The notes below the pieces were generated by a model. It did no database searches, was not told the origin of the DNA, and saw only the letters and a program-made list of their open reading frames with translations. A program made the translations under genes and the position numbers. This document shows, in pieces, positions 17,421-24,776 of a stretch of 39,574 nucleotides of DNA (positions are counted from its first letter, which is position 1; the number at the start of each line of letters is the position of its first letter). The DNA comes from CAG-492 sp035388585. GTDB lineage: Bacteria > Bacillota > Clostridia > TANB77 > CAG-508. Where the stretch lies: contig DAOOQE010000011.1 of the NCBI GenBank assembly GCA_035388585.1, positions 1-39,574 of the forward strand, in the 5' to 3' direction.

Positions 17421-18137
17421 TTATTTAAATTCTCTCCAACCATTAATGTTTTTTCTTTTTATAGCTCCATATAAATTTGCTCTCAAGTTGGGAATATCTT
17501 TTTGTAATGTAAAAATAAGATTTTTTATATCCTCTCTTTTAGAAAAACCGTCCATAGGGCATGCTTTAGGCATTGTTTGTATATTATTTCTTTTAATAAA
17601 ATTACGTATATATTTTTCAGGTGCATAAACTAGTGGCCTAATTAGAGTAACTTTTGATCTGTCCATATAACTAATAGGAGAAAATGTATTTATAGAACCA
17701 CCATAAAGTAAATTCAAAAAAAATGTTTCTAAAACATCATCTTCATTATGTCCAAGAGCAATTTTGTTACATCCTTCTCTTAAAGCAATACTATTTAATA
17801 TTCCTCTGCGTAAGTTCGCACAAAGTGAACAAGGATTTTTTTCATTTCTGTATTCGAAAACTATATCTTTAATACTTGTTTTTTCTTCAATAAATTGAAT
17901 ACCGAGATCATCACATAAAATTTTTAGAAAATCCGTGTTAAAAAACTCAAAACCTGGATTTATTGTTACAGCGATAATTTCAAACTTCTTAGGAAAAAAA
18001 CGTTGTAAATTTTTTAATCCCATAAGTAAAGAAATAGAATCCTTCCCTCCAGAAACAGCAATGGCAATCTTATCGCCATCTTCTATCATTTTATAATCTT
18101 CAATTGCTTTTCTCATATACCCTAAAATTTTTTGCAT
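17421..18137 (-). CDS. TtcA-type tRNA cytidine thiolase (PP-loop ATPase)
   Basis: TtcA-family enzymes adenylate and thiolate C32 of certain tRNAs to 2-thiocytidine, using an Fe-S cluster. The 238-residue protein has the PP-loop SGGKDS at residues 29-34, then the family CxxC 'PCSLCANLRRG' near residue 102, the 'GHNEDDVLETFFLNL' segment, and a later Cys in 'MPKACPMDG' that fits the third cluster ligand. This separates it from TilS, which lacks the CxxC and is longer. Start ATG 18137 has AAAGGAA ~7 nt upstream. A tRNA-Arg gene lies nearby, but its position 32 is T, so it is not itself an expected C32 substrate. The exact member of the TtcA/TtuA group is not certain. Confidence 0.88.
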   Translation of the reverse strand: MQKILGYMRKAIEDYKMIEDGDKIAIAVSGGKDSISLLMGLKNLQRFFPKKFEIIAVTINPGFEFFNTDFLKILCDDLGIQFIEEKTSIKDIVFEYRNEKNPCSLCANLRRGILNSIALREGCNKIALGHNEDDVLETFFLNLLYGGSINTFSPISYMDRSKVTLIRPLVYAPEKYIRNFIKRNNIQTMPKACPMDGFSKREDIKNLIFTLQKDIPNLRANLYGAIKRKNINGWREFK

Positions 18138-18537
18138 AAAATATTCCTTTAAAAATATTTACTAGAAAGTATTAAAAGCTCATAAATCATTATTTTATTT
18201 AGTATTATATGTTTATAAATAATACTTAAATATTTAATAAAAAGCTTAATACGGTAGTAGTTAATAGGAATTATATCACAATTTATATTGAAAAAAAAGT
18301 TTTTTTATTATATACTTAAAAAAGATTGAAAAATATACAACAGTTTAATAACAGTCTAAAAAAGCCTAAATTAAATTATTATATAAGAATTTAGAAAAAT
18401 AATTTAATACATGTTATAGATTATTGGTTTTATTACGCAAAGAATATTTTATATATGTTATAGACTATACCATATAGTAAAAAAGATTTATTTAATATAA
18501 TAGTTATAGATTATGGCTTATATTTAGGATAAAATAT
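18138..18537. other. Intergenic region between ttcA-like gene and tRNA-Arg, with a degenerate ~45-bp repeat
   Basis: No gene is seen. A core GTTATAGAYTAT recurs at 18413, 18457 and 18503 (steps of 44-46 bp), so the right half is a three-unit degenerate tandem repeat. The last unit begins just after a possible -10 (TATAAT 18496-18501) for tRNA-Arg; no good -35 was found. Confidence 0.55.
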
Positions 18538-18614
18538 GTGTGAGTAGCTCAGTAGGATAGAGCAACGGTTTCCTAAACCGCAGGTCGCAGGTTCGATTCC
18601 TGTCTCGCACACCA
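18538..18614 (+). tRNA. tRNA-Arg (anticodon CCU)
   Basis: Acceptor GTGTGAG pairs with CTCGCAC (one T-G pair), the D-arm is normal, the anticodon loop TTCCTAA gives CCT, and CCA is encoded (18612-18614). It lies 38 nt upstream of tadA. Confidence 0.95.
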
Positions 18615-18652
18615 TTATTAAATAGTTTAAAAGGAATTTTTAGGAGATTAAA

Positions 18653-19135
18653 ATGAAAAAGGACATAATAATAGAAAAGTCAGAATATTATATGAGACAG
18701 GCATTAGTACAAGCTGAAATAGCATATAAAAAACTAGAAGTTCCAGTTGGAGCTGTAATAGTAAAAGATGGTAAAATTATTTCAAAGGCTTATAATAAAA
18801 AAGAATATAAAAATGATACAACAAATCATGCAGAAATACTTGCAATTAGAAAAGCAAGTAAAAAATTGAAGTCTTGGAGGTTATCAGATTGTGAAATGTA
18901 CGTAACATTAGAACCATGCAGTATGTGTGCAGGAGCATTAATACAATCAAGAATTTCAAAAGTGTATATTGGAGCAATGGATGAGAAAACAGGAGCATGT
19001 GGATCAGTTTTAAATTTATTAGCAGACTACAAATTTAATCATACTGTACAAATTGAAAAAGGGATATTAAAAACTGAGTGTGAGACATTATTAAAAACTT
19101 TTTTTAGAGAACTTAGAGAAAAAAAGAAAAAATAA
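18653..19135 (+). CDS. tadA: tRNA adenosine(34) deaminase TadA
   Basis: TadA deaminates A34 to inosine in tRNA-Arg(ACG), so one tRNA can read CGU, CGC and CGA. The 160-residue protein has the zinc/catalytic set of the family: H59 and E61 in 'NHAEILAI', and C89 and C92 in 'PCSMCAGAL'. 'MDEKTGACGS' follows, as is typical of TadA rather than free-nucleoside deaminases. ATG 18653 has AGGAG upstream. Position next to SRP RNA and dnaX matches the Bacillus gene order, although here an extra membrane-protein gene sits between. The C-terminus is a Lys-rich tail. Confidence 0.95.
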   Translation: MKKDIIIEKSEYYMRQALVQAEIAYKKLEVPVGAVIVKDGKIISKAYNKKEYKNDTTNHAEILAIRKASKKLKSWRLSDCEMYVTLEPCSMCAGALIQSRISKVYIGAMDEKTGACGSVLNLLADYKFNHTVQIEKGILKTECETLLKTFFRELREKKKK

Positions 19136-19365
19136 AAAACTTTTAAAATATAATAGATATAGAAAAAATAAAATTTAAAATAGTCAATAAAATTTTAATA
19201 AAAAAATCTTGAAATAAGATGAAGGATAATTAATAAAGTAATAATTATTAATAAATAAACGATTATAGTATTACAATTAAACAAACAATAATTAAGAATA
19301 AAAAAAGGATAATTAAATTTTACTAAAGAAAAGACGATTAGATTTTACTGAGGAGGAAAACAATT

Positions 19366-20139
19366 TTGAATGATAATTTTGTTAGAACTATAAAGTTTTG
19401 GTGTATGATAGGTAGTATTATAATTGTAATTATCATTGCAGGTATATTAATTTTTAAATATAATGTAGAAGGTGAAAAGAAGATGGCATATAAGCTTTCT
19501 AAAATCACTATAATTAGCACCGCTGAGGGCGTAGAAGACACATTGGATGAAACAGATCAAAATACATGGAATCTTAAAATATTACAAAACAATGATGTAT
19601 TTTTTACAATTGATAAAACGGAATTTGCTAAAGAAAATAATGACTTAAAAGGTGTAAGAATCGAAAATATTCAGGTTGTAAAAAAACCAAAATTAGGTAG
19701 TACAAGAATTTATATGCCAAACAGTACAGAAGGAAAACTATATAATTATACAAATGATTATATAGTTAATAGTACATTACAATATAATGGTGCGGAAAAA
19801 AACAATCCTAAAACACTTGAAATATCTAAGGATGGAGGTATTGCATTAATAAGTTTTGTAAATTCTGAAATAGGAAATTTTAAATCAACAGAAAAAAATA
19901 TTGAAATAAAGCATGATGCAACATTGATACCTAAAATTAATGATTTAACAAATTATTCTGGTATATTATCAGAAGATTTGAAATTTTCAGTTCAGTTTGA
20001 TTTAGTAATAAAAATTGATAATAATGAATACAAAGGAACTGTTAAATTAGATTTACCAAACGGGGATATCTTGACTAACGGAAAATCTACTTTAGAAATA
20101 AAAGATTTTTCTAAAGTTGTATTTAAAAGAAGTAATTAA
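19366..20139 (+). CDS. Membrane-anchored extracytoplasmic protein of unknown function
   Basis: TTG 19366 lies ~9 nt after AGGAGG; no ATG is better placed. The 257-residue product has one N-terminal membrane segment (~residues 10-30, 'WCMIGSIIIVIIIAGILI') with no cleavage or lipobox Cys after it. A ~225-residue, probably beta-rich outer domain follows ('VFFTIDKTEFAKEN', 'KFSVQFDLVIKIDNNEYKG'). Family not recognised. It lies within the tadA-dnaX block but is separated by 230 nt upstream and a repeat tract downstream, so it probably has its own transcript. Short A/T-rich duplications (GATTAGATTTTACT-like) occur just ahead of the start. Confidence 0.75.
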   Translation: MNDNFVRTIKFWCMIGSIIIVIIIAGILIFKYNVEGEKKMAYKLSKITIISTAEGVEDTLDETDQNTWNLKILQNNDVFFTIDKTEFAKENNDLKGVRIENIQVVKKPKLGSTRIYMPNSTEGKLYNYTNDYIVNSTLQYNGAEKNNPKTLEISKDGGIALISFVNSEIGNFKSTEKNIEIKHDATLIPKINDLTNYSGILSEDLKFSVQFDLVIKIDNNEYKGTVKLDLPNGDILTNGKSTLEIKDFSKVVFKRSN

Positions 20140-20263
20140 TTATATACAAACTATAGTATTTTGAATTAATATTTATATAATCTGGATTCCATGATTTTTA
20201 CTAGATTTAGGATTTAATAAATTATAAATATAAAAAGAGATATATAGATAATAAAACTAATTT

Positions 20264-20480
20264 ATGCAATTATAAAAAAAGATGTATATAAATCATAAAA
20301 TTAAGTGATGCAATTATAAAAAAAGACACATATAAATGATAAAATAAGCTGATGCAATTATAAATAAAAAAGACACATATAAATGATAAAATAAGCTGAT
20401 GCAATTATAAAAAAAAGACACATATAAATGATAAAATTAAGTGATACAGTTAAAAATAAAAAAAGATACATAAGAAATAC
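20264..20480. repeat. 44-47-bp tandem repeat, about 4.5 units, upstream of SRP RNA
   Basis: Units begin ATGCAATTATA at 20264, 20308, 20352 and 20399, with a decayed fifth from 20444. Each continues with an A-run and GACACATATAAATGATAAAAT. No unique spacers are present. The tract fills most of the gap 20140-20493, which has no gene. Confidence 0.9.
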
Positions 20481-20493
20481 ATATAAAAAAAGC

Positions 20494-20522
20494 TTGATAA
20501 AATCAAAAAAATATTATATAAT
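20494..20522 (+). promoter_or_regulatory. Promoter of the SRP RNA gene
   Basis: TTGATA (20494-20499), 17-bp spacer, TATAAT (20517-20522). Predicted start ~20529 agrees with the first paired base of the SRP RNA hairpin. Confidence 0.85.
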
Positions 20523-20527
20523 CTGTA

Positions 20528-20624
20528 ATATGGAAAGTAATTTCAATAAAAAGCTATGAATCTTGTCAGATCCGGAAGGAAGCAGCAATAAATAGTGTAT
20601 TTGTGTGAAAGCTACTTTCCATAT
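20528..20624 (+). ncRNA. ffs: Signal recognition particle RNA (4.5S-like, short form)
   Basis: The conserved SRP domain IV core GTCAGATCCGGAAGGAAGCAGC-type sequence (split here as GTCAGATCCGG and AAGGAAGCAGC, 20565-20586) is present. The ends pair: ATATGGAAAGTA (20528-20539) with TACTTTCCATAT (20613-20624), followed by TTTTT. At ~97 nt this is the short, Alu-less form. It binds Ffh for co-translational membrane targeting. It precedes dnaX, as in Bacillus. Confidence 0.92.
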
Positions 20625-20668
20625 TTTTAGAATTACGAAACAGATATATTTAGAATGGGGGGATATAT

Positions 20669-22282
20669 TTGTCATATAAAGCATTATATAGAAAATTTAG
20701 ACCGTTAAAATTTAATGAAATAATTGGTCAAGAACATATAACAAAAACATTAAAAAATCAGATAATAGCAAATCGAGTAGGACATGCATACCTTTTAACA
20801 GGTGGGCGTGGTACAGGAAAAACATCAGCTGCTAAAATATTAGCAAGAGCAGTAAATTGTATTAATCCGAAAGACGGAGAACCATGTAATGAATGTGAAA
20901 TTTGTAGGGCAGCATTACAAGGATCTCTTACTGATATTGTAGAAATGGATGCTGCATCTAATAATAGTGTTGATGATGTAAGATCTATAAGAGAAGAAGT
21001 AAATTTTTTACCAACACTTGCAAAATATAGAATTTATATTATTGATGAGGTTCATATGCTTTCAACAGGAGCCTTTAATGCTTTGTTAAAGACATTAGAA
21101 GAACCACCAGAACATGTAAAATTTATATTAGCAACAACAGAACCACAAAAGTTACCTTCAACAATATTATCTAGATGTCAAAGATTTGATTATAAAAAAA
21201 TTTCAGTAGATAATATTATAAAAAAAATCGACGAAATAACAAAATGTGAAAATATAAATATATCAACAGAAGCACTTAAATCTATAGCAATATTAGCAGA
21301 TGGAGCTATGAGAGATGCGTTATCTATACTGGAAAGATGTATGCAAGAAGGACAAGAAATTATAGATGATGATCTAGTGAAAAATTTAGCAGGTATACCA
21401 AAAACGGAGTATATTTATAAAATAGTTTTGGAAATTTTAAATAATGATCCAATAAAAGTGCTAAAAGAAATTGATGTTGTAATTAATGAAGGCAAGGATT
21501 TGATAAATTTAACATGGGAAATTATTAAATATGTTAAAGATATTTTAGTTTATAAAACAAGCGAAAAAGCAGAATTATATAATCAGAAAGAAATAGAAAA
21601 TATTAGAGAATTGTCTATAAAAGATGATAAGCAAAGATTTTTAGATATAATATATAGTCTTTCAGAGCTAGAAAATACTATAAAATGGTCATCACAAAAA
21701 ACTATAATGTTTCAGGTTGGAATTATGAAATTATGTGAAAAACAAGAAAAAAATCAAAATTGCAAGGATGTTATCCACAAATTCGAACAAAAAGTGGATA
21801 ACAATTTTAAAAATAATGGTATTAATATAGATGTTGATTCACAAATCAAATTTGAGAAACCAAATAAAAAAAATGATACTATTAATAATGAAGAAAAAAC
21901 AACCCCAAAAAACAATAATGAAAATTATATAGAGATTACAAAATCAAACAAAAGTGTTGATTGTTGGGGAAAAGTTATTGGAAATTTAAAAGAAAGTGGT
22001 AAAATAATTTTATATACAAATTTAATGACTGGAAGAGCAGTAGAAATAAATGATATGACAATTGGAATAGAATTTCAAAAAGGGCTTACTCAATTTGGAA
22101 AAAATATTTTAGAAAAACCAGAAAATATAAATGAAATTTGTAAATTATTTTCTATGGAATATGGAAAACCAATGCAAATTAAAATACTTGATGGAATGTG
22201 CATAAAACAAAATAAAAAAAGTGAATCAATAGATTGTTTGTCAAATGATTTTGGAATGCCTATAAATATTATAGATGAATAA
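20669..22282 (+). CDS. dnaX: DNA polymerase III subunit gamma/tau
   Basis: DnaX is the ATPase of the clamp loader that places the sliding clamp on DNA. The 537-residue protein has Walker A 'GGRGTGKTS' (45-53), four zinc Cys (C64, C73, C76, C79), Walker B 'IIDEVHML', sensor 'TTEPQKL' and 'SRCQRFD'. Domain III follows to ~residue 360, then a linker and a tau-like C-terminal domain. The start is TTG 20669 with GGGGGGA 6 nt upstream. At the domain III-IV boundary lie an in-phase A AAA AAT heptamer (21748-21754), a 9-bp perfect stem (21770-21778 / 21794-21802) and a -1-frame TAA (21799). These could yield a ~377-residue gamma form. A second A8 run (21866) would give TGA at once in the -1 frame. 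Confidence 0.96.
   Translation: MSYKALYRKFRPLKFNEIIGQEHITKTLKNQIIANRVGHAYLLTGGRGTGKTSAAKILARAVNCINPKDGEPCNECEICRAALQGSLTDIVEMDAASNNSVDDVRSIREEVNFLPTLAKYRIYIIDEVHMLSTGAFNALLKTLEEPPEHVKFILATTEPQKLPSTILSRCQRFDYKKISVDNIIKKIDEITKCENINISTEALKSIAILADGAMRDALSILERCMQEGQEIIDDDLVKNLAGIPKTEYIYKIVLEILNNDPIKVLKEIDVVINEGKDLINLTWEIIKYVKDILVYKTSEKAELYNQKEIENIRELSIKDDKQRFLDIIYSLSELENTIKWSSQKTIMFQVGIMKLCEKQEKNQNCKDVIHKFEQKVDNNFKNNGINIDVDSQIKFEKPNKKNDTINNEEKTTPKNNNENYIEITKSNKSVDCWGKVIGNLKESGKIILYTNLMTGRAVEINDMTIGIEFQKGLTQFGKNILEKPENINEICKLFSMEYGKPMQIKILDGMCIKQNKKSESIDCLSNDFGMPINIIDE
21748..21802 (+). promoter_or_regulatory. Candidate -1 frameshift signal in dnaX
   Basis: Heptamer A AAA AAT in the correct phase (zero-frame codons AAA AAT at 21749-21754), a 15-nt spacer, then stem GTTATCCAC / GTGGATAAC with a 15-nt loop. 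The -1 frame ends at TAA 21799-21801 inside the stem. E. coli dnaX makes gamma by -1 frameshifting at A AAA AAG before a stem-loop. The longer spacer and the AT-rich context are the weak points here. Confidence 0.45.
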
Positions 22283-22339
22283 GCATTAAAACTTGTTCAA
22301 ATATGGAATAAAAAGAGATATAATAGAAAAATAAAAAAA

Positions 22340-22384
22340 TAGAGGATAATATAATTAACCTCTAATAATAATAGTAGAGGATAA
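22340..22384 (+). other. Small alternative hairpins ahead of ybaB
   Basis: TAGAGGATAA occurs twice (22340, 22375) around CCTCTA (22359-22364), which can pair with either copy (CCTCTA/TAGAGG). This could give mutually exclusive hairpins in the dnaX-ybaB spacer. Function unclear. Confidence 0.3.
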
Positions 22385-22419
22385 AATAATAAGCCGCAAA
22401 TAATAAAGGAGGATTTAAA

Positions 22420-22767
22420 ATGGCAAAAAGAGGAGGATTCCCAGGAGGAATGGGAGGATTTGGTGGAGGTATGAATATCAACCAATTAATGAAAGAAGCA
22501 AAAAAAATGCAAAGTGATATGGAAAAATCTCAAGAAGAATTATCAAAAAAGGATTTTGATTGTTCTGTAGGTGGAGGTGCAGTTGAAGTTATTGTATCAG
22601 GAGAAAAAAAGATAAAATCTATTAAAATAAAAAAAGAAGTAGTTGATCCAGAAGATGTTGATATGCTTCAAGATTTAGTTATGTCATGTGTTAATGAGGC
22701 ATTAGCAAAAGTAGATAATGCACAAGCATCACAAATGGGAAAATTTAATATTCCAGGAATTATGTAA
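22420..22767 (+). CDS. ybaB: YbaB/EbfC-family nucleoid-associated protein
   Basis: Members of this family are small dimeric DNA-binding proteins, almost always encoded between dnaX and recR as here. The 115-residue product has a Gly/Met-rich N-terminus ('GGFPGGMGGFGGGMNINQLM'), the family helix 'EAKKMQSDMEKSQEEL', the central 'GGGAVEVIVSGEKKIKSIKI' strands, and the C-terminal 'EDVDMLQDLVMSCVNEAL' helix. ATG 22420 has AAGGAGG 7 nt upstream. It probably forms an operon with dnaX and recR. Confidence 0.95.
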   Translation: MAKRGGFPGGMGGFGGGMNINQLMKEAKKMQSDMEKSQEELSKKDFDCSVGGGAVEVIVSGEKKIKSIKIKKEVVDPEDVDMLQDLVMSCVNEALAKVDNAQASQMGKFNIPGIM

Positions 22768-22884
22768 GTGATAATCTTTCAAAGTTATAGAATTTATATA
22801 AGTGTTAAGATTTACATTTATAAAAACTTTGTTGGAAATAATAATAAAACATTTAAAGTAGTATATTTTAATTAGGAGGAGAAA

Positions 22885-23484
22885 ATGTCATATTATTCAC
22901 CATCGCTAGAAGGATTAATTCAGGCTTTTGAACGTTTACCAAGTATAGGTAGTAAAACAGCTGCAAGATTGGCATTTCATATACTTAATTACTCGTCAGA
23001 AGAAATAGAAGAATTTATTTCGGCAATAAGAACAGCAAAAAACAATTTGAAATATTGCTCTAAATGCTATAATTTATCAGATGAAGAATTTTGTTCAATA
23101 TGTTCAAATTCCAAAAGAAATGATGATTCAATTTGTGTTGTAGAAGATGTTAAAGATGTTGTTGCAATGGAAAAAACTCATGAATTTAAGGGACTATATC
23201 ATGTTCTACATGGTTCTATTTCACCAATGAATGGTATAGGACCTGATGATATCAAAATAAAAGAACTTTTAAAAAGACTTTCAGATGGAAAAGTAAAAGA
23301 AGTAATAATAGCTACAAATCCTAAAGTAGAAGGAGAAGCAACAGCAATGTACTTATCTAGACTAATTAGGCCTTTAGGTGTAAAAGTTACTAGAATAGCA
23401 CATGGAATTCCAGTTGGAGGAGATTTAGAATATACAGATCAAGTAACTCTTAGTAAAGCTTTAGAAGGCAGAAGAGAGATATAG
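22885..23484 (+). CDS. recR: Recombination mediator RecR
   Basis: RecR works with RecO and RecF to load RecA on gapped, SSB-coated DNA. The 199-residue protein has the usual order: N-terminal helix-hairpin-helix ('FERLPSIGSKTAARLAFHIL'), a four-Cys zinc finger ('CSKCYNLSDEEFCSICS'), the Toprim core ('SICVVEDVKDVVAMEKT', 'VIIATNPKVEGEATAMYL'), and the end 'GIPVGGDLEYTDQVTLSKAL'. Length and motifs are complete. ATG 22885 follows AGGAGG. It is the last gene of the dnaX-ybaB-recR block. Confidence 0.97.
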   Translation: MSYYSPSLEGLIQAFERLPSIGSKTAARLAFHILNYSSEEIEEFISAIRTAKNNLKYCSKCYNLSDEEFCSICSNSKRNDDSICVVEDVKDVVAMEKTHEFKGLYHVLHGSISPMNGIGPDDIKIKELLKRLSDGKVKEVIIATNPKVEGEATAMYLSRLIRPLGVKVTRIAHGIPVGGDLEYTDQVTLSKALEGRREI

Positions 23485-23502
23485 AGAATTATCTTAAAAA
23501 AG

Positions 23503-23540
23503 TGAAAAAAACATTCAAATAATAAATATATTGAATGTTT
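23503..23540 (-). terminator. Terminator downstream of the HD-GYP gene (minus strand)
   Basis: AAACATTCAA (23509-23518) pairs with TTGAATGTTT (23531-23540). Read on the minus strand it is followed by a T-run (the A-run at 23504-23511). It lies between the convergent recR and HD-GYP genes, beyond a repeat tract. Confidence 0.7.
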
Positions 23541-23544
23541 ATAT

Positions 23545-23700
23545 AATTTTAATAGTATTTATTTTAAATTATGTTTAATTAATTTTAATAGTATTTATTT
23601 AAAATTATGTTTAATTAGTTTTAATAGTATATATTTTGAATTAAGTTTAATTAGTGGTTTTTCTGTTTTAAATTAATTTAAATTAGTATTTATTTTGTAT
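23545..23700. repeat. 36-bp tandem repeat reaching into the HD-GYP gene 3' end
   Basis: Three 36-bp units (23545-23580, 23581-23616, 23617-23652) share AATAGTATTTATTTT.AATTA.GTTTAATT. A diverged segment from ~23653 to 23700 carries the same TAGTATTTATTTT core, where it encodes the last codons and the stop (23683-23685) of the minus-strand gene. Confidence 0.8.
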
Positions 23701-24375
23701 TTCTAAAATGGAATCAAAATTATTTTCCAATATTTTAATAAATGTGTCACATAAACTAGGATCAAATTGTGATCCTTTATTTTTTTCTAATTCATGTTTT
23801 ATAAGTTCTATACTTATAGAATATCTGTAAGGTCGTCTAGTAGCCATAGCATCAAAAGAATCAGCTATACAAACAATTCTAGCAAGAAAAGGAATTGAAT
23901 TTCCAATTAATCTTCCAGGATATCCAGAACCGTCATATTTTTCGTGATGATGCTGAACAATAGGTAAAATATTAGTAAATATTTTTGATTTTGATAATAT
24001 TGTTACACCTATTTCAGGATGATGTTTTATCTCAGAATATTCTTCTTCTGTAAGTTTTTCATTTTTAAGCAATATATTATCAGTAATGCCGATTTTTCCT
24101 ATATCATGAAAAAGTCCAGCAATTTGAAGAGTTTTAAAATCTTCTTCTGCTAATCCAAGATGTCTTCCTAGTAAAACAGAATATGCAGATACTCTGTCAG
24201 AGTGTCCTCTTGTATAAGGGTCTTTTGCTTCTACAGTAGTTCTTAGTGTCTCTATACTATCAATATATGCGTTTGCAAGCTCTTGATTGAGTTTGGCAAT
24301 CTCATTTGTTAATCTAATTATTTCAATATCATTTTCGTTTAATGGTTTTGTATTAGTTTGATTATTTTGTATCAT
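23683..24375 (-). CDS. HD-GYP domain protein, probable cyclic-di-GMP phosphodiesterase
   Basis: HD-GYP enzymes hydrolyse cyclic-di-GMP with a metal centre. The 230-residue protein is a short N-terminal coiled coil (~residues 15-50) followed by the HD-GYP domain alone: 'HSDRVSAYS', the HD pair and 'GLFHDIGKIGI', 'HHPEIG', 'QHHHEKYDGSGYPG' (the GYP signature) and 'ADSFDAMATRRPYR'. No sensor, receiver or membrane domain is seen, so it is probably cytosolic or partnered. ATG 24375 has GGGGAG ~10 nt upstream. It is monocistronic and divergent from pcrA. Catalysis is expected from the intact motifs; some HD-GYP proteins act on other cyclic dinucleotides. Confidence 0.92.
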   Translation of the reverse strand: MIQNNQTNTKPLNENDIEIIRLTNEIAKLNQELANAYIDSIETLRTTVEAKDPYTRGHSDRVSAYSVLLGRHLGLAEEDFKTLQIAGLFHDIGKIGITDNILLKNEKLTEEEYSEIKHHPEIGVTILSKSKIFTNILPIVQHHHEKYDGSGYPGRLIGNSIPFLARIVCIADSFDAMATRRPYRYSISIELIKHELEKNKGSQFDPSLCDTFIKILENNFDSILEIQNKY

Positions 24376-24420
24376 AAAATATCACTCCCCATATTGAAAA
24401 TTATATATAAAGTTAATTAA

Positions 24421-24504
24421 AAAATCAATAATAATATCATAAAAATAGATAAGAATATTATAAAAATAGATAAGAATATTATAAAAATCAATAAGAATAT
24501 CATA
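24421..24504. repeat. 21-bp tandem repeat, four units
   Basis: Exact 21-bp register at 24421, 24442, 24463 and 24484, each AAAAT.(G/C)AATAA-like and ending AT.ATA. The middle two are identical and the outer two share ATCAATAA. Two helical turns of spacing would put any bound protein on one DNA face. Confidence 0.9.
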
Positions 24505-24575
24505 AAAAAGGAAAAAATTTAAATTCAAGTAGGTAAGTTAATTGGAAAGTTGTAAGCATTTAGTTTATGAAATTC

Positions 24576-24594
24576 TTGTAAAAACCATTTACAA
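24576..24594 (+). promoter_or_regulatory. Operator-like palindrome at the pcrA promoter
   Basis: TTGTAAA and TTTACAA are perfect 7-bp inverted arms with a 5-bp spacer, overlapping the presumed -35 at 24588. The site does not match the GAAC/GTTC LexA box known in Firmicutes. The regulator is unknown. Confidence 0.4.
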
Positions 24595-24776
24595 AACTGA
24601 AAAATCATTATAGTATAGAAGAGTAAAAAATAAAAAAAGTAAGAGAAAATATAAATTGGTAATAAAAAAATAAATAAATATTAAAGATTATATAATAAAG
24701 TATTATATATAAAAAGCCTGAATTATGGATGTTTTTATATAGATATTATATATTAATTAATAATAAAGGAGAAAAA

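Larger units (their letters stand above)
24376..24776. other. Divergent intergenic region (HD-GYP / pcrA)
   Basis: No gene is seen. It contains a 21-bp tandem repeat (24421-24504) and a candidate promoter toward pcrA, TTTACA (24588-24593), 17-bp spacer, TAGTAT (24611-24616). A palindrome TTGTAAA-5-TTTACAA (24576-24594) overlaps that -35. Confidence 0.5.

Noticed and set aside
17421..18137. TilS (tRNA-Ile lysidine synthetase)
   Set aside because: PP-loop is shared, but the CxxC pair and third Cys plus the short length fit the TtcA group.
20264..20480. Possible CRISPR array
   Set aside because: The whole 44-47-bp unit repeats with no unique spacers, and no cas gene is nearby; it is a plain tandem repeat.
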